From positions 1-17,424 of the forward strand of contig JAEOTW010000159.1 in the NCBI GenBank assembly GCA_016839655.1: a stretch of 17,424 bases of DNA. Direction: 5' to 3'. The notes beneath the pieces are model-generated. The model was not told the origin of the DNA. It was given only the letters and a program-made list of their open reading frames with translations, and searched no databases. This document shows, piece after piece, positions 14,579 to 17,424 of this stretch. The position numbers and the translations under genes are program-made. The first letter of the stretch is position 1, and the number at the start of each line of letters is the position of its first letter. The stretch is from Promethearchaeota archaeon (lineage in GTDB: Archaea > Asgardarchaeota > Lokiarchaeia > Sigynarchaeales > SOKP01).

Positions 14579-15838
14579 TTATAGCAGTCCAGTATATCTC
14601 TGAATCTGAGATTGTATTAAAAGAAGTTGAATGTTTCTTGCACCACCAATTACTTCTTCAATTTTGCTTACATCACATAACTCATCCACAGGAGTGTTAT
14701 CTGTAACTGACACTCCCCCCATATGTTGCTGAGTTTCATAGCAGACCTCATGTGTAAGTTTAGCTAAGTAATATTTACCTTGAGATGAAATTGATGCCAC
14801 CCATTTTTCTGCTTCTTTAGATGGCTTTTCTGTAAATAGGATTTTATCATCGTATACTGTAGCTGCTTGCAGTGCTAACGCAGTTGCTGCATTTGTTTTT
14901 GTTAATAGATCTGCCAAGCCATAGCCAACACCTTGATATCTAATTACAGGTTTACCAAATTGTTTCCTTAAATTGGTGTATATAATGCCATAGATTAAGC
15001 CCGCCCAGCAAATACCTACACCACTACCCATTATCGAGAGTCTTTCAGGAACTAAACCTTCAAAAAGTCTTTTATATCCTAATCCATCATCTGCGAGTAC
15101 ATATTCTTTTGGTACTAATACATTGTCTAATATTGTATGTGCTATCTGAACTCGTGGGACAGAATTTATTTTTAAACGTTCAGTTCTTACTCCAAATTCA
15201 CGTGCAATAATCGCTTGCACCATAGTATCTCTTGGATTAGATTCATCATAGACACCATAACATGCGAAGTAATCAGCTACAGCTCCATTAGTAGTATAGA
15301 CTTTTTCTCCATTATAAATGACGCCATTATCTGTTTTCGTGCATTTAGTTGTCAAATTTACTGCATCCGAACCTCTTTCAGGCTCAGTTATACCTATACA
15401 GCCAATCTTTTGTCCTGATAAAAGTTCATCTTGAACTTTCATAGGTATGTTAGACTCTCCTCCATGTTCATAATAATGGAAAGTAGGATTACCACATAAT
15501 ATCCCGCTGGCGAGTCTAGCAAGTTCCAGCTGAGGGTCAAGTAATGATAGATGTGCTCCTAACAATATTTCTTTTTTCATTCCATAAGGTTTAAACTCTT
15601 TCCATGGATTTATTCTTTGTATATATCCCCTTTTTCCAAGCTCAGGAAGTAAACCATATACATCCTTCGATTTATCGATTTTTGGATGTAAATCTAAGCA
15701 AAATTCCTGTAGTTTTTGACAATATTCTCGTTCTTCTTCATTCAACATTGGAAAAACGTTATCGTTAAAGATTTTGAAAACGTTTTCCAATGACATCTTT
15801 TCAAGAATTTTATCATCAATAATTTTCTCTTGAAACAT
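14579..15838 (-). CDS. Acyl-CoA dehydrogenase family flavoprotein
   Basis: Three-domain acyl-CoA dehydrogenase (helical, beta, helical) of 419 residues, slightly longer than the usual 380-400 owing to about 40 extra N-terminal residues. Landmarks are the signature IGITEPERGSDA (148-159), YNGEKVYTTNGAVAD (175-189), R291-K-Q-F-G-K-P and QHMGG (371-375). The usual catalytic-base motif near the C-terminus (IYEGT) reads VIGGA here, so the Glu position is Gly. An alternative Glu, E265 in the sequence GLVPERL (261-267), lies exactly where isovaleryl-CoA and long-chain acyl-CoA dehydrogenases carry their base. It would form an alpha,beta double bond in an acyl-CoA and pass electrons to an electron-transfer flavoprotein; no ETF genes are in view. 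Chain or branch preference is unknown. The start is ATG at 15838 with a TATA box 41 bases upstream. Confidence 0.9.
   Translation of the reverse strand: MFQEKIIDDKILEKMSLENVFKIFNDNVFPMLNEEEREYCQKLQEFCLDLHPKIDKSKDVYGLLPELGKRGYIQRINPWKEFKPYGMKKEILLGAHLSLLDPQLELARLASGILCGNPTFHYYEHGGESNIPMKVQDELLSGQKIGCIGITEPERGSDAVNLTTKCTKTDNGVIYNGEKVYTTNGAVADYFACYGVYDESNPRDTMVQAIIAREFGVRTERLKINSVPRVQIAHTILDNVLVPKEYVLADDGLGYKRLFEGLVPERLSIMGSGVGICWAGLIYGIIYTNLRKQFGKPVIRYQGVGYGLADLLTKTNAATALALQAATVYDDKILFTEKPSKEAEKWVASISSQGKYYLAKLTHEVCYETQQHMGGVSVTDNTPVDELCDVSKIEEVIGGARNIQLLLIQSQIQRYTGLL
15746..15792. repeat. Long near-perfect inverted repeat inside the acyl-CoA dehydrogenase gene
   Basis: The left arm 15746-15760 (CATTGGAAAAACGTT) and right arm 15779-15792 (AACGTTTTCCAATG) are reverse complements except for one extra A. 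The spacer is 18 bases. The right half also contains the perfect 12-base palindrome GAAAACGTTTTC (15776-15787). In the transcript this would fold into a stem of about 14 pairs beginning about 45 bases into the coding region. It partly reflects a repeated protein segment, N-V-F (residues 19-21 and 27-29). Confidence 0.6.
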
Positions 15839-15878
15839 TTTTTCGTCAATTTAATTTGTACTTTTTATAATTTGAAAG

Positions 15879-15890
15879 TATATATATTAA
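15879..15890 (-). promoter_or_regulatory. Candidate TATA box for the acyl-CoA dehydrogenase gene
   Basis: On the minus strand this reads TTAATATATATA, 40-52 bases before the ATG. The implied leader is about 20 bases. It is among the best TATA-like matches in the window and suggests transcription independent of the upstream mutase gene. Confidence 0.4.
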
Positions 15891-15964
15891 TTAGGTGTAA
15901 TTTTTTATTCCAATTAAATTTTTGATTTTAAAAAGGAAGTAGAAGGGTCTCTTTAATTAGAATT

Positions 15965-17424
15965 TTATATATAATTATCTCTAACAAAATTTTGAACATT
16001 TATTATTTCATCTAAATGAGTTTCAACTTTACCAAATATATAAAATCGAACATCAGGTCCAGTTCCGCTAGGTCGGAAATAAATAGTTGAATCTACGCTT
16101 TTTAATTGATAAAGATCAATCATATCATTATTATCTGATAAAGCATGCACTTTGTAGTCTTTATCGTTAATTTTGATAATTTTTGCATTATTAATTTCAA
16201 AATTTTTCATAATTCTGATTTTTTCTTTATCTGTAGCTGGAATAGTACGATTAATTCCCTTAATAGACCAATCTATTGATTCAGAAATGATATATCCTCT
16301 ACATATAAGTTCTGTTATTAATACTAAAGCTGGAACGGGGTATTTATCTGCAATGATTGTAAAATCAGTGGTAAAATCATAATCTTTGGTCTCATTGTTT
16401 TTATTAATATTCAAGATATTTAAGGTGTGGCCACCACTCTCTTCCCAATACACCATTAAAAAGGATTCTTTCTCTATTTGTTTTTCTTCCATTAATTCTA
16501 TTATTTGTTGTCTAAGAGGTCTAGGTGTATTAAATTTGATTAAATTTCCATCCTGATCTTCATAATATAATATTGCAGTATCAATTTTTGATTGGTCTAC
16601 TTCAATTCCAAGAAGAAAATACATTATTATACCAAGATGTTTATATCCAACTCCTGATAAAATATTAATAAAACTTGTCTGATCTCCTCGTAAATCGCTA
16701 GGTATTGTTCTTACATTTACAATTCTCTTATCAAATTGCTTCGCTAAAATGTTATGCATTGCTGCGTAAATCTCATTGGGAATATAGGTATAATATTTTC
16801 CATTTTGCTTAATATATAAAACAATCCTATCTCTATCGGCATCTAAAAGTATAGCAATTTTCGAATTTGCTCGTTCCATTATATTTTGTAGTTTTTCCTC
16901 TTGAACATTTTTAAGTGGATTAGGAGGATTAAGTTCCTCATCAACAACTATTACATTAGCACCATAATACTTAAATAAGTTTACAATACCTCTTGCTTTA
17001 CCTAAGTAAGGCCAAATTACAATATTCTTATCCTTAATACTTTTAATTTCCAAAACTTTTGATAAAAGATTTATTACATACTCATTATTTTTTTGTTCAG
17101 CATCGAGAATAATTGGGGTGAAATCTGATTTTAATGGAATTTCATTCACTTCAAGAGCTTTTTTCGAAATATCCTTAAATAAATCGCCTGACATAGGTAT
17201 TGGGTAATCTATATATAGTTTTATTCCGTTCCAAGATAAATCATTGTGACTTGCCGTTAATACCAATATTAAATTTATGTCCTTATATAATGCAACTGAT
17301 GCTGCTCCATATGGGGAGGAAATTTTTGATTCTCCAGGATTATCCTTTTGATAATGTATTGTAAATCCATCATACGCAAGAATCTCAGAACAATACTGAA
17401 GTAAAATATCCTTAGTGGGTCTAT
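15965..17424 (-). CDS. Phosphohexomutase (phosphomannomutase/phosphoglucomutase family), N-terminus beyond the window
   Basis: The frame is open through the right edge; the TTG at 17266 is an internal Leu codon. About 485 residues are visible. The phosphoserine loop TASHN (Ser codon at 17249-17251) is followed by NGIK. The metal-binding loop is DADRDR (around 16826-16843), matching the family's D-G-D-x-D-R. The sugar-contacting loop reads EESGGH (16427-16444) where phosphomannomutases and GlmM have GE-x-SGH. The C-terminal phosphate-binding loop is RPSGTGPDVR, with Gly instead of the common Glu in GTEP. The enzyme should interconvert hexose 1- and 6-phosphates for glycan or cofactor-sugar synthesis, but the altered loop prevents naming the sugar. 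With the missing 40-50 N-terminal residues it would be about 530 long, more than the usual 450 of archaeal members. 126 bases separate it from the acyl-CoA dehydrogenase, which has its own TATA box. Confidence 0.87.
   Translation of the reverse strand, partial: RPTKDILLQYCSEILAYDGFTIHYQKDNPGESKISSPYGAASVALYKDINLILVLTASHNDLSWNGIKLYIDYPIPMSGDLFKDISKKALEVNEIPLKSDFTPIILDAEQKNNEYVINLLSKVLEIKSIKDKNIVIWPYLGKARGIVNLFKYYGANVIVVDEELNPPNPLKNVQEEKLQNIMERANSKIAILLDADRDRIVLYIKQNGKYYTYIPNEIYAAMHNILAKQFDKRIVNVRTIPSDLRGDQTSFINILSGVGYKHLGIIMYFLLGIEVDQSKIDTAILYYEDQDGNLIKFNTPRPLRQQIIELMEEKQIEKESFLMVYWEESGGHTLNILNINKNNETKDYDFTTDFTIIADKYPVPALVLITELICRGYIISESIDWSIKGINRTIPATDKEKIRIMKNFEINNAKIIKINDKDYKVHALSDNNDMIDLYQLKSVDSTIYFRPSGTGPDVRFYIFGKVETHLDEIINVQNFVRDNYI

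Noticed and set aside
17264..17266. TTG as the start of the phosphohexomutase
   Set aside because: It falls just before the TASHN phosphoserine loop, and the frame continues upstream to the window edge with family-like sequence, so it is an internal Leu codon.

Overview
The window is strongly AT-rich, roughly 30% G+C by eye, and looks like an archaeal chromosome segment. Several genes appear to start at TTG. TATA-like boxes lie about 40 bases before some starts, and pure oligo-T runs without stem-loops follow several stop codons. One gene is a helicase-less XPF/ERCC4 nuclease of the archaeal type. This base composition, together with a NosD-type surface beta-helix protein, an acyl-CoA dehydrogenase, a PapA5-like acyltransferase and a cobalamin/radical SAM enzyme, fits the Asgard (Lokiarchaeia-like) group best. 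That placement is inference; no rRNA or other marker gene is present.

Layout. Positions 3-14502 hold eleven plus-strand genes. They are a 5'-truncated TPR protein, L-aspartate oxidase (nadB), a subtilase with a C-terminal membrane helix, a B12-binding-type radical SAM enzyme 19 bases behind it, an ERCC4 nuclease, a beta-lactamase-family serine hydrolase, a CrtI-like FAD oxidoreductase, an exported class-I-glutaminase-like protein, a TauE/SafE permease, a condensation-domain acyltransferase, and a long parallel beta-helix protein. Two minus-strand genes follow, an acyl-CoA dehydrogenase and a phosphohexomutase cut by the right edge. They converge on the beta-helix gene at a 76-base A/T-run region that could terminate both strands. 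No gene-free stretch reaches 300 bases; the longest gaps are 9040-9208 (or up to 9265, depending on the start chosen) and 12346-12501. I saw no tRNA, rRNA, CRISPR array, insertion sequence or attachment site.

How the genes fit together. Most look like separate short transcription units rather than one pathway operon. Spacing and oligo-T runs suggest the units subtilase + radical SAM, nuclease + serine hydrolase, FAD oxidoreductase alone, and possibly glutaminase-like protein + permease + acyltransferase. nadB has no nadA or nadC beside it. A loose theme is the cell envelope: tail-anchored protease, exported glutaminase-like protein, anion permease, acyltransferase, surface beta-helix protein and a sugar-phosphate mutase.

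I did not find a clearly new multi-gene system. The best leads are the exported membrane-anchored glutaminase-like protein, whose signal peptide lies upstream of any normal start codon; the subtilase with a propeptide-like N-terminus, a C-terminal membrane anchor and no visible signal peptide; the stand-alone condensation-domain acyltransferase; and the acyl-CoA dehydrogenase whose catalytic glutamate sits where isovaleryl-CoA dehydrogenase has it.
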